DNA of 64,000 nucleotides from Zygnema circumcarinatum (lineage: Eukaryota > Streptophyta > Zygnematophyceae > Zygnematales > Zygnemataceae): positions 1,775,735 through 1,839,734 of the forward strand of contig CM074804.1 of NCBI GenBank assembly GCA_037447605.1, read 5' to 3'. A program made the translations under genes and the position numbers. How positions within the stretch are numbered: position 1 is the first letter of the stretch; every line of letters begins with the position of its first letter. Below, one piece after another: positions 1 to 11,095 of this stretch. The notes below the pieces were generated by a model. That model did no database searches and was not told the origin of the DNA. It saw only the letters and a list, made by a program, of their open reading frames with translations.

Positions 1-233
1 GGGGGGGGGGGGGAGATGGATAAGCGTAGGAGAGGGAGAAAAGGGGAAGAGGGGGACAGGGAGAGGTGGGAGAGGGTCAAAAGGGCGAGAGGGAGAGAGT
101 GGGAGGGTGAGGTGGAGCAGAGGAGGAGCGAGAAATGACCAGAACCGCCCTCTCTCTACTCTCCATTGGTTGCCACTACATGGAACATTTCCACATTGTT
201 CCGTTCTCAAGGTGAATGGAAATGGCGATTTAC

Positions 234-691
234 CCCATATTCATCGCTGACGTGGCACATTTTGGGCATGCCAGCTGTCAACACCTCGTGCTCCTCCTCA
301 AACACCAACATTGCCTGCATGAAAAAAGCGTAATATTTCCAAACAGTTTTTTTCATACTCACAAAGATCGAAATCTTTGTCTATAGTTGATGTTTCATAA
401 ATCGCTGGTGGATCTCAAGGTTTTTAGGGTTAACGGTGACCTTGTCAAAGGCCGCCAGGTGTCGAAAGGGCATTCGCTGATCCTCCAAAAGGTCCCACCG
501 CCTCCTCGCCCTTTCAAAAGACTGACCATTTCCGACAGTCGGAAACTCAACCCACTGAACAAGGGGGAAGGAAGAAGGGTGGGAGGAGAAAAGAAAAACA
601 AAGGTAAGTTTCAGCAAACAGAGAGAGAGAGAGAGATAGGCAGAGAGGAAGAGAGAGAGAGTGATGGGGGAGAGAGAGCGAAAGCGAGAGG

Positions 692-749
<58 letters not shown>

Positions 750-3700
750 ATCGTTACCTCGGGATGTCCGAACTCGTTCCCCATGAAGTTCAAGTAGGCC
801 TCTCCTCCCATACTTAGTGTGATAAGTCGAATCATCTGCAAGTCAACCTCCTCGCACAGTGCCACGTGTCAACCCAAGCTTGCAGTTTTCCCTCACAACT
901 TACTGCCACGTGCAATGCCCTCAAAAAAGCCCAGGAAAAAGAAAAAAAAATCACAAGAAAAAATGGCAGGGGCTCGCCCGACCTTGTGCAGCGCGAGGCC
1001 TCTGAGAAGCTCATCGTCCGTTGAACTGTCAACGGAACGGAGAACGGAACCGAAGAGCGTTTGTGCTAACGACTGCAAAGTCACAGACTGCAGATACGGA
1101 AAACCCCCCCACTCCATATCATCATCAGTTCAGTTAAACGGAGCAGCTCCATTTTGAAATCGTGTCAAACTCCCATCCATAAACATGCAAGGAAATAAGT
1201 CAAACCCGCCTTCAATGCTTCTGGTTTCCATGCATCTGTTCCGTAATCTTCGAAAGAACATTGTAAGCATAGAAATCGAAACTGGCAAAATGAGATTGAA
1301 CTTACGATTTTCATTTATCATCATAATTTATTCCCAGCTGTCGTGCCCCAACGGGATAGAAACTTTGAATGAAGTACATTTTGAAAGACTTTATTTAAGC
1401 ACTTAGCATTTCAGGGAGGCAGCGTGGGGGATCTACAGTTAGCCTTAGGTCTCCTTCACCTGAATATGGTCTTCTGCAAAAACCACCGTCCGCTCACTCG
1501 CCTTCCGATTACTCAGAGTTTGCACAATCTGTAAAACGCTCGAACACTCTACAAAGACCCTTAAAAAATGATGGAAAAGGCACATAAAAGTTTGAAGGTT
1601 TGAATCTGCCGATTTTTCGAGCTATGTGCTGACTGTATTGCATCCCAAATTGGCACTTTCCTGAGGATGCATTCAGAAGCGGTACCTCGGTCGGCTTCCA
1701 GTCCTCGTCCGTACGGTTGTCGAGGAGCCAACTCCACATGGCGCAAGGCGCTTTGTGGACGCGGAAATCGAAACCGATACCTCCCTGAGAGATGGGATGG
1801 CAGAGCCCGGGGTAGAGAGTGTGCTGCTTCCTCCCGGAGGGAAGCGAACAGGGGAGGAATGAGTTGCAAGGGAGAGGGAGGGGGAGGGGGAGGAGGTGGG
1901 GGAGGGAGAGGGGGAGGGAGAGGGAATGGGAGAGGGAATGGGAGAGGCCGAGGGCAAGGGAGAGGGAGGACAGTGAGAGGGAGAGGGGGAGGGAGAGGGG
2001 ATGGGAGAGGACGAGGGCAAGGGAGAGGGAGGACAGTGAGAGGGAGAGGTGGGCGAGGGAGAGGGGGAGGGGGAGGGAATGGGAGAGGGAGAGGGCGAGG
2101 GCAAGGGAGAGGAAGGACAGTGAGAGGGAGAGGGGGAGGGGGAGGGAGAGGGAATGGGAGAGGGCGAGGGCAAGGGAGAGGGAGGACAGTGAGAGGGATA
2201 GAGCGAGGGAGGGGGAGAGGGAGGGAGAATGCTGCAGAGCGACAGGAAAGCGAGGGAGTTGTCATAAACGGGAAACAAGCTTACATCATCGGCAATGGTA
2301 ATGATGTCAGGCTTAAGCTGCCTCAGCATGTCATTCGCAAGGATGAGATAAATGAGAGCGTCCTCATCCACGTGTTGATTGAAATATCTGCAACAATAAA
2401 TAGAAATGCAATCTGATAAGGAATAACACATATGATCTCTCAGAGCACAAACACAACACCCCCATGAAATCCTTTAACTCCAAACCCTAGAAAATCCTAC
2501 AAACCCTAAAATTAAGAGAAACAAAAAAATGTAGCCGTGGTAAATGGATGAATGCTCACTCCTCCACGTTCCATGAGGGGTCCATCTGGCCATTGTGAGA
2601 GTAGAGCATGGAGGAGACGGAGTGGAAATGGTAGCCATCGATTTGATACTCTTCCACCCACCTGAACCACGCCGTACATCACCCTGCTTCATCATACATC
2701 ACTCTCCAACATCATACATTGCTCTCACTCCCAGACTTACATGCCGCAGAGTCGATGTCTTTATCGACAATTCATCCCTACTCCCTCCCATCCCCTCCTA
2801 CCTCCCTCCATCCGTTCCCAAAGAGGTAAAAAGCTCTATCGCTTGCAGAAGGTCACGGAAAGTGGCAGTAGATTTGAAAAGCAATCAGATGTGCCTAGTG
2901 GGAGGGCGAGGGGAGGGGGGAGGGGAGGGGGAGGGAGGGAGGGAGGGAGGGAGCGACCCACCACCGTAAGTTGGAGAGCAGAAAGCGCAGAACTTGGTTT
3001 TCACCATAGCGCAGCATCCGTGTGCCCCACTTTTTATGGTGCCCTCTTTTCCCTGCCTTCGATAACTCAACGTTAAATACGACGTGACGTTTTTAAGTTA
3101 TCGAACTCCAGGAAGTGGAGAAGACCTCAACCTCTAACAACTCTTAATCCCTTGTACATATTGGGTCCAAAACACCCTAAATAACCATCAAACATCCGTA
3201 AACTCCCTAAGAAAACCCAAACAATCCCTCCAAATCTCTAATATCCTCAAAACCCCTTAAGAAAAACTTAAGACCCCCCAAAATTCTAAGAAAACTACAA
3301 CCTTTTTATGATCCCTCACAACCCCCTTACAGCCCGCAATCCCCCCCTTTGACCCCTTCTTCCCTGCCCCTCCCTCCCTCCCTCCCTCCCTCCCTCACCC
3401 TTGTGGAGGAAGCAGTCCGCGGAGCCGTCAAATGCAGCAAGGCCATCCATCTCATTGGGTGCCACGTGGGAGTGCACAATGTCCAGCAGCACGAGCAGAC
3501 CAAGACCTGCATAGAAACGGCAGTTAAACTGTTGCGTTAAACTGTTTTCCGCACGTGTCGAACATGTCGGAGAAGGAACCGTTCTGTCAGCTGTCACAAG
3601 TCGGTCTCTCTCTTTTCGTGTCTATCTCTGTTTTTCAGTTTGTCTTGGGAGTAGGTATTGCAGGGGGAAGATGTCAATGTTCGTATTGAATTTTGCATTT

Positions 3701-4179
3701 TAAAAAGGTCACAAGCCATTAACAACAAGCTGACTGCTTCAGCTCAAACCCTGTTCTGCTACAGAAAAGCAAATCACAGGCTACAAGGTGCATCGCTGCT
3801 GACCGTGGGCCGTATCGACCAATCGCTTGAAGTCTTCGGGCGTGCCAAACCGGCTGCTCACTGCGAACAGACTTGTCACCTGCACGCGGAGAGAAGGAGG
3901 GCGACTGCACAAGTGTGACGTGACAAACATGTTGCATGCATAATGCAGCATCACGTGCATATAAGACCATGACGAGAACGACAAAATGAGGTGATGGGAT
4001 TCGGTAACATGACAACGTGACGTGACGTGACGTCCGTGATGTGATATGATGTGAAAGGCCATGGAGAGGCATCCCATGGAGGGATGCCATGTGCTGTGAC
4101 ATGACTAAGTAATAATGTCATTGCATGTAAGCACCATGTACAAAAAAACACAAGAATAAAATGTTTAGAAACTCTCTCG

Positions 4180-4261
<82 letters not shown>

Positions 4262-7200
4262 GTCTCTCTCTCTCTCTCTCCCGTGCTCTCTCGCGCAACT
4301 TGCGAAACTATCGTTCTCTCCATACAATGTACAGTACGAGGGAAAAGAAGTTTGGGATGAAGCCCTGCCTTGTAGCCCAAACTGGAGTAGTCGGAGTGCT
4401 CCGCCACTCCCATTAGTTGCACAGCCGTGTAGCCACACTCCTTGATGTAGGGCAATACCTGCACAACTCAAATCTCTACTAGAACCTCCAGTTAATAATT
4501 CATATACTATTTCATAAAAAAAAAAAAACCAGGGGGAAAATAAACGTGGATCAAAAACGAAACTTTCTCGTGCTTCAAAATACAAAATTCACTCGAAGTT
4601 TGTGAACACTCAATGCAACATATTATCATTCTCTATAGAAGCTAGAAGAACGAAAAGAACCCAACTTTGCAGCAAAAACTGTTCATTTACTCACCTTTTC
4701 CGTGAAGTAGTTGAAGGTGGAAACTTCCGCTGCCTCTCCGCTCATTCCCACATGTGCTTCATATATGCGTAAAGCTCGAGGCTGAGGAGGGCTCTTGTGC
4801 TGCCACGTGTATCTCTCGTTCAAAGGAGGGTCCCAAAATATGGAGCTCTTCCTCCCGGTCTCCGGATCTGCTCCCTTCCTCAAAAAATCAATCGATTTTA
4901 GTTGAAAAAAGGGAGAAGTGCAGTGCATGCGTTTAAGGCAAAGCCTAAAAAGTTATTTCGAATGCAGAGGAAGGTCTCAAGATATAAAAGGCTTTCCTTT
5001 AACAGTATGTGAATCTGCTTCTTTTCGCAAGAAAATAATCACTGAATGCAATTGGAAGTATCAGTTCTGTGCCTCTTTCCTGAACGTGACCCTGAAGAGG
5101 TAACTCTTAAAATAGATGTTGGCTTCTCCTTGTTATGATAAGAATGATACACTCAAAGTACAGAAACTTCATAAGGTTCACAAGTTTTAAGTTTCCCTCC
5201 AACTCACCAGCAAGCACATAGGTGGCGTAGGGGGAGACTCTCTCTACCGGTCCTTCGGGAGTCGCCAAAAGTGTTCGCACTCGGCATTTGTGATATATTC
5301 GAGTTCGATATTTCCGTTCCCATGCATTTCTCCCCTTCCTCTCTGCGATCCAATAGGCATAGGGAACCTTTTTCAGCACTCTCTCAGCCCATTCCGGATC
5401 CGAAATAAACTCAAAATTCTTCCCATCTCCTTCTTCCGACCAGACAGGAGGTAGCTCTCCCTCCTCTCCCTCCCTATACCCCATTCTCTGGCGAGCCTCC
5501 TTTCTCCCTTCCTCTCCCTCTCCCCTGGTCTCCTCTCTCTCCTCCTCCTCCTCCATCCTGTACTGCCTCTTTCCATTAACCCAACCTAGATGAGCATTCC
5601 TTTTCATGCACTCTTCCTTCCAATTGAAATTCGGATCCTTTCGCATTCCCCCTTTTTCAATATCTTCGTTTCCTGTAAACGAAAACTCATCTTCCGGATC
5701 GACATAGGGATGCAAAAATGTGTCCTCTCCAGGGTCCCAATACTCCTCCTGTTTCTGGTCATATATTGCATCCCAATCCAAATCTTGATCTCCAGAATCT
5801 TCCGCAACATCGTAGTTGTATTCCTGATCTTCGCGATCTCGACTCTCGCCCTCCCGGAGCTCATCCTCCACAAAAATGCGAAAATACCCAAAATCATCTT
5901 TCCCTAAAAATCCATCTTTCGCCACATTTGCTTTTCTGGACCAGCCGTTGAAGTCGCCGACAAGGGCGCATGACTTGGCCGCTGAGATCATCAAAAGAAG
6001 TAAAATTAGTAGGCTAAATTTTTAAGCCATTTAACAAGTCTTGAAAAAATTAAAGAATTACTACCTGGCATTCCCATTGCTGATAATGCTATCGCAGGCA
6101 AGATCTTAAAACCCTCAAAACCCATAAAACACGAAAAAGCTTAAAAACTGCAAATCCCAAACAAATCCCATTCCGTATATTCGTTAGAGAGGGCTTATTC
6201 TAAGATAAGCTTCTGAAGCAAATTCTGACCTGGAGCCCACTCATAGTATTCAACACCGTGGTAGGGGTGGCGGTGCAGGCCAAGAACTTTGTGTCTGCAT
6301 GAAGAAACAAAACTAGATTCAGAAAGCCCCAAAGAAGTCCATAACATGCACTTCGACGATAGAATGTGAGCCACTCTGCAGAGCTCCTTCAGCAATTGTG
6401 GCAGAGCCTTGAACATGTTTCCGTTCAAAAATGACTTGCAAACATTCCTTCAAAATTGCTTCCAGCAGACAATGCAAGGCCTACACTTTCTCTCTTGTTC
6501 ACTCTCTCGCTCTCACCCCCGCTCCCTTTTCTCTCTCTTTCTCTCCCCCCCTCTCTGTCAGTTTATCACCATAGAGCCCTCCAAACCACAGCTAAACTCC
6601 TTTTGCTTATAAAGTGGAGAAAGGACATCAGCTCAAGATCCTCTTTACCATTATTTAAGTCAGCCCAGTCCACCGAAATATGTGTATGCTGAATTGTGAG
6701 AAGAACATATCAAGGAGTTTAAAGCAGGACACATACACAGTGGCAAAGTGGAGGAGGTTCAAATCCTCGTCTTCTATAAGTTGCTTCAGATCTTTTATTC
6801 TCTTCCACCTGAAACACGCCATCACATTTCACACATGTTTAGCCTTCTGATCCAAATGGAATAAGTTTGTAATTCCTTCGGTCTCTTATTCATACATTTC
6901 TAAGCTTGAAGCTATGTTGGCTTAAGTGCTATGATGAGGAGGATACGGTGTTGACTCCTTTCATGCCCTCATAAAAGTTTATCCGAAGGTTTCAAAAAAG
7001 GTAAGACAAGCAATGCGAAGTTACTAAGAAGAATGGCAGTCCTTCCTAACTGAGATAAGGACAAGGTCGAACTACTGCAAGCGATTCAACACCAAACCTT
7101 CAGAAAAAACTCGTTCAATCAAAAGATGAAGCGATCGCTATATGAATAGAGTTGCCTCCCTCAAACAGAATCTGTACAATCATCAAGTAATATCCTAAAT

Positions 7201-7677
7201 GCTATAAAAAATCCTCCTTCTTAGTTGACTTGACTTCACAACATACCTGTCCTGCAGTTTTTGAGCAAATGGCTTCACGAGCGGGTAGTCCTTGAGAATC
7301 CCCACAGGATCAACCCTCTCCCTCTCCCTCTCTTTCTCCTTCTCTCTCTCTCTCTCCCTCTCCCTCTCCCTCATTTTCCCATCGCGAGTGGCAGAAAAAC
7401 AAGGAGTATGCGAGAGCCTTGACGGCATCCATGGCGAAGGAGGAAGCTTTTTTCTCCTCCCACCTCTTCTAGATGCCCTTCTGGCTGATTCTAACTTTTC
7501 AGGGTGTTGCAACCCTAACCCTAACCCTAACCCTGACTTGAACTCTGATTTCAACCCTATTTCTTTGCAAAAATTTGCAGTGATTGTGCGGTTGGAGTTC
7601 AGGAAGACTCCTGCGCTCGTCCGGCCTGGCGTCCCAGAATGAAGGCACCATGGGGATCCAATGAGGGAAACCGCCAT
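234..7677 (-). CDS. Class III starch branching enzyme-like protein (BE1/EMB2729 type), 3' end beyond window
   Basis: Seventeen exons splice in frame to 890 codons: 7677-7247, 6808-6737, 6294-6230, 5981-5208, 4867-4695, 4458-4369, 3879-3804, 3506-3399, 3052-2962, 2661-2560, 2387-2285, 1823-1686, 1528-1460, 1087-983, 835-758, 554-441, 314-234. The last 60 or so residues lie off the left edge. The ATG at 7677 opens a basic, Ser/Arg-rich plastid-type leader. A CBM48 module follows ([18 protein letters not shown] across exons 3/4), then a GH13 barrel: [46 protein letters not shown]. Order and spacing match plant BE1, a divergent branching-enzyme homologue. The FRFD nucleophile motif is YHFH here and the acid/base Glu is Asp, so classical branching activity is doubtful. 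Exon 4 carries a long acidic Glu-rich insert. Intron 6 has a GC donor. Expected location is the plastid stroma. Confidence 0.93.
694..745. repeat. (GA)n microsatellite in branching-enzyme intron 15
   Basis: Uninterrupted GA dinucleotides, with further imperfect GA runs from about 620. The tract lies just downstream of the donor of intron 15, so the sense strand carries CT. Confidence 0.95.
1870..2225. repeat. Purine-rich minisatellite in branching-enzyme intron 11
   Basis: Imperfect GGGAGA-type hexamers are organised into a longer unit. The block GGACAGTGAGAGG recurs four times at roughly 60-80 bp spacing, with GGGCAAGGGAGAGG in front of it. On the sense (minus) strand it is a polypyrimidine tract between exons 11 and 12. 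The open frames through it are repeat artefacts. Confidence 0.9.
2908..2953. repeat. (GGGA)n tract in branching-enzyme intron 9
   Basis: GGGA tetranucleotides directly follow the donor of intron 9. A matching (CCCT)n tract at 3368-3395 directly follows the donor of intron 8. Confidence 0.85.
4178..4284. repeat. (CT)n microsatellite in branching-enzyme intron 6
   Basis: About 100 bp of CT dinucleotides on the plus strand, hence GA in the sense of the gene. It lies in the intron that uses a GC donor. Confidence 0.95.
7303..7375. repeat. GA/CT tract inside coding exon 1 of the branching enzyme
   Basis: The tract reads as alternating Arg-Glu/Lys-Glu between the leader and the conserved [18 protein letters not shown] segment. 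Open frame continues on both sides, so the tract appears to be translated. Confidence 0.8.
7511..7535. repeat. Telomere-like (CCCTAA)n inside branching-enzyme exon 1
   Basis: Four CCCTAA-type units on the plus strand. Sense strand GGGTTA repeats encode a Gly-Leu alternation in the leader region. Confidence 0.85.
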
Positions 7678-8109
7678 GGCGAGAGCTTTCCGAGCGATAA
7701 ACCCTCGAAAACCCTAAGGCCTAAATGCTAACCCTAACCCTCGCCCTAAGCCCTAACCCTAACCCTAATTCTAAGAACTAAACAACATCCTGATTTCGAC
7801 CTTACGTCAGGGATAGCTTCTTGCCTGGAATGAAAAATTTCATTACCCTAACACTCTTCTGGAAAGTCCAATTTCGTGAGTATAAGAGCTTTGAGGCCTT
7901 AGAAATCTACAGAAGCTTCCGGCGTTTTGGAACTGTGAATAGGGTTTCTTTAAGCTTATAGGTTTCGGGTCCGGTTTGCTTTCCTTTGATAGAGACGGCA
8001 TGGATCAAAAGAAGCAAGTTTATTTCAGGACACTGTTCCTCATAAGCTGCTGAACGAATGCCGTCCTTTGGATTTCATTTTTCCATGCATAACCTCAATC
8101 GCAATAATA
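7678..8109. promoter_or_regulatory. Divergent promoter region, branching enzyme / GGCT-like gene
   Basis: 432 bp separate the two start codons, which point away from each other. It contains a degenerate (CCCTAA)n tract at 7729-7768. No clear TATA element was identified. A shared regulatory role is inferred from geometry only. Confidence 0.5.
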
Positions 8110-9669
8110 ATGCAGACACAATTGAGTCTGTTGAACAGTTTCAAAAGCGGAGCTTTCACAAGCATTGAAAGCCTCCTGAATCTCTCCCACAACAGCGATG
8201 TTATATCTTTAGGTTTCTTTCTTCATGGCGAGTCTTGGGGGCGATTTCATTTTAACTTTGTTCACAACTCAGCGCCATCATTTCGCCGCAGTGCAGTTTT
8301 CAACAATCATTGTTGCAGCCAGAAATGTGCGCAAAAAAGGGTTTACAATGGAATTGCAGCGCATAGCCCTCCTGCTGCGGAATCTGACATGGTATGGACC
8401 TTCGCTTATGGCGCAAACATGAACGAAAGCGTTTTGAGGAGGAGAGGAGTGAAGCCTTTGCAGTCACTTCCTGCCGAACTCACTTCTCATCGACTGCTGT
8501 TCAATCATCGAGGAGGTGAATGCCGTGACCTAAATTTTTCCTTGTTCAAGGTTTTAGAGAATTCTTGCTACTTGCTGGAAATGGCAATGCTTTGATACTG
8601 TGAAAAGCTTTTGCTGTTTTGCTGTTTTGCTGTTTTGCTGTTTTGATCGCTGCCTCTTTTACATTGTGAATGTGATTATTATACCTTACGGCATTGTATC
8701 ACAACAGTGTATCGTTCTTCTTTTGGACTATTGTTTACCTTCCACGTTGATTGTGCATGATGCCCATTATGTACCTATGATGGCGTCGTTATTGTGAACT
8801 TGAACATTCGTTTATTTCGTAAATTGTATCATACTATGCGTCGTCGGTGTTCCTGCGATGGCTTGAAGGGTTTCATTCATTCGTTTTTTTGCCTCTCAGT
8901 CTATCATACTTAAAGCGAGTGCATGATGGTGGGCTGTCCACAGCATTCGGCAACATCGCTTTGCTTGAAGAGGGAGCACTTGTGCCTCACGTCCATGGCG
9001 TAGTGCATAAGATACAATATGATGACTTTCTCCGCCTACAAAGATTCGAACTCGGATACAGAACCAGTAGAGTCAAAGTATAACCAAGCGACACCAAGCA
9101 TTCTTTCGCATGATGATATCTGTTTACTAAAGAGGAAAGAAAATAGTTTGGACAACTTGATTGCGTTAAGGTAGAGAATTGCACTGGAAGAAGAAGTGCA
9201 ACCGTTTCCTCTCCCTTTTTTTTTTTTTTTTACTTCGGAGCTGAATTTTTATTTTCTGTGATGGCAGGTGACGACATACGAGGGGAAGAGCCTGGAAGCG
9301 ATAGCCTTCATCTCGGAAAATGGAATGCTTCTTTCACAAAGTCTTCCTCCTCCTGCACGCTACCTCGAGCTCTTGCAAGTAAACCTCCCTTTTAATAATG
9401 TCAGAACGCAACTGAAAACGATTTAATATTCGGTTTTCAAGGAAGAATGAAGCAATCTGAATCGGTTTATTTCAAGTCAGTTGTGCTTGCCGCTATTCTG
9501 CATCTTCCAGCTACTGTACTGAAAGGTGACGATATGAAGAAACCAGAAACCCTGCAAACAGAATCCCTTCCTCCTCCAATGCAACCTCAAAAAGAGAACG
9601 CCCTAAGATCCCCAAATCCTCCAGTTCCTGTCCTTAATTTATCCATATCCTGACCACCAGAGGCAACGT

Positions 9670-9702
<33 letters not shown>

Positions 9703-9904
9703 GCTTGTGCTGGTGCAGGAGGGCGCCTGCTTCTGGCAGCTGGACGGCGCGTACGTGGCGTGGCTCCGCGGGCACGAGGCGGTCCGCAGCGCCCAGCGCG
9801 GCCCCGCGTACTTCGCGACGCCCAACGCGGCCGCGGCCGAGGCCGCGCTCAAGGGCCTCGCGCTGCTCGCGCTCGCGCTCATCGCTGCGCAGGCGCAGCC
9901 CTAG
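8110..9904 (+). CDS. Gamma-glutamylcyclotransferase-like (GGCT/AIG2 family) protein
   Basis: Four exons, 8110-8550, 8916-9077, 9268-9378 and 9719-9904, give a frame-consistent 299-residue protein. The start is the first ATG; the family core begins near residue 94 with FAYGANMN, the substrate-loop signature of GGCT folds. Later exons carry RVHDGGLSTAFGNI, VHGVVHKIQYDDF, RVKVTTYEGKSLEAIAF and ARYLELLQ joined to EGACFWQLDGAYVAWL, matching the order of this family. The family cleaves gamma-glutamyl compounds (glutathione turnover in some members) to 5-oxoproline; the substrate here is unknown. The first 90 residues are Ser/Arg-rich and could be a transit peptide. The first intron donor (8550) is less certain: an alternative GT at 8516 breaks the frame. 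Exon 4 is far more GC-rich than the others and ends in a hydrophobic Ala/Leu tail. Confidence 0.8.
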
Positions 9905-10462
9905 CCAGGGATGGGCCTTGGCCTGTGGTCCGTAGGTCCATTGTCGACCAGTTTGTTCCTCGTGGTTCCCCATGATGCTGATTTTGTCCATGTGCATTTG
10001 ATGGCATCATCGCCATCGTGAGATCAATGCCATTTCCCCTTCTTCGTAGCCATGCGTGCATGCTTGACTGCAGGGCGTGTTCAACAACTGCTGCATGGTT
10101 GGTTGTATGCCATCTTCACTTCTGACCTTGTTTGTGGCATGCACGGCGCCCACAAGACAAAGCACTGTATGCTTTTTGTCCAGAGTATACCAAACTGTCA
10201 AACTCTTTGAATTTTATAGATTAGATTACATACCAATCAATTAGGTCACGAGCATTTGGAAATCACAACATATAGCCAATCATGCAAAGGTCCAATTGCG
10301 TCAAAGCTTTGTAGACACCATCCAAAGCTCTTCATCTCTATTCCTATCCATCGTAAATTACTCCAAATATCACCTTCTTAGAATTTATCAGTCTAAAAAC
10401 CTCCTCACAAAAACAAAATTCTAAATCATAACCTCCAAATTTCTGGATTTGCCACGTCATAA

Positions 10463-10690
10463 AAAAGCACATGGCAGATGGTGATTGTCCGGCTCTCAAT
10501 GTACGGCATTTTGCCTTTCCACGAAGCTGCGACCGTACGACTTGTGTACGGACTTTGAGTGGCTTGGGTGGGACACGTGGGCGCGTGCCATTCGCTGGGA
10601 CCGAGCCCGGCTGTAGATCGAACGGCGATCTGCCGTGGTGCGATCTGCGAGAGACCCGACGGCGGAGATCCACCGCACGTGTAAGGACGG
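10463..10690 (+). repeat. Dispersed repeat family, copy A
   Basis: Shares long blocks with copies at 13300, 13905 and 14190, including CACATGGCAGATGGTGATTG, GGGTGGGACACGTGGGCG, TGCCATTCGCTGG and GTGGTGCGATCTGCGA. No coding potential, so probably a non-autonomous mobile element. Termini are not sharply defined. Confidence 0.75.
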
Positions 10691-10937
10691 CCACCGGCAA
10701 TGGGGGAGAAATGTGCATTAATATTACCATGGGAAAGCCAAATGTGATAATGTATTTAATAATGCCGACAATGTATCGCATAGGAGTGTATTGGATTGTT
10801 TCGGTTACAGTACTGTAATGTCTTTCTGGTTTCATGTTTGCATTGCTAACAAGAAGGTCAATGCATGACATCGGGCAGGAGAGGGCTCAGATTAGAGATG
10901 TGCCGAATGATTTTGGAGTCAGGTCAAGCTCATGCTT

Positions 10938-10990
10938 AAGGTTAGGGTTAGGGTTTGCGTTAGGGTTAGGATTAGGGTAAGGGTTAGGGT
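10938..10990. repeat. Interstitial TTAGGG-like tract upstream of mTERF
   Basis: Degenerate GGTTAGGGTTAGGG repeats on the plus strand. Confidence 0.85.
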
Positions 10991-11095
10991 CAGAATTGGG
11001 TCTCAGAGATTAGGGCTGAGTGCTGGAAGCCTTGTGCAGGATGAAATGAGAAAGTGACTCTCTATCAGCGGGCGCGTGCTTCAGAAGTCCGCGCC

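Larger units (their letters stand above)
9905..11095. other. Intergenic region with one dispersed-repeat copy and a TTAGGG-like tract
   Basis: No convincing gene. It holds a copy of the dispersed repeat family (10463-10690) and a telomere-like tract (10938-10990) about 105 bp before the mTERF start. Confidence 0.7.

Noticed and set aside
1-130. G-run and purine-rich left end as a possible telomere or gene end
   Set aside because: Not a telomeric unit; it is ordinary purine-rich low-complexity sequence, probably in the next intron of the truncated gene.
1130-1324. Minus-strand frame with [10 protein letters not shown], first taken as a branching-enzyme exon
   Set aside because: No acceptor gives the right phase, and the exon at 1087-983 ([13 protein letters not shown]) matches the family and fits the frame.
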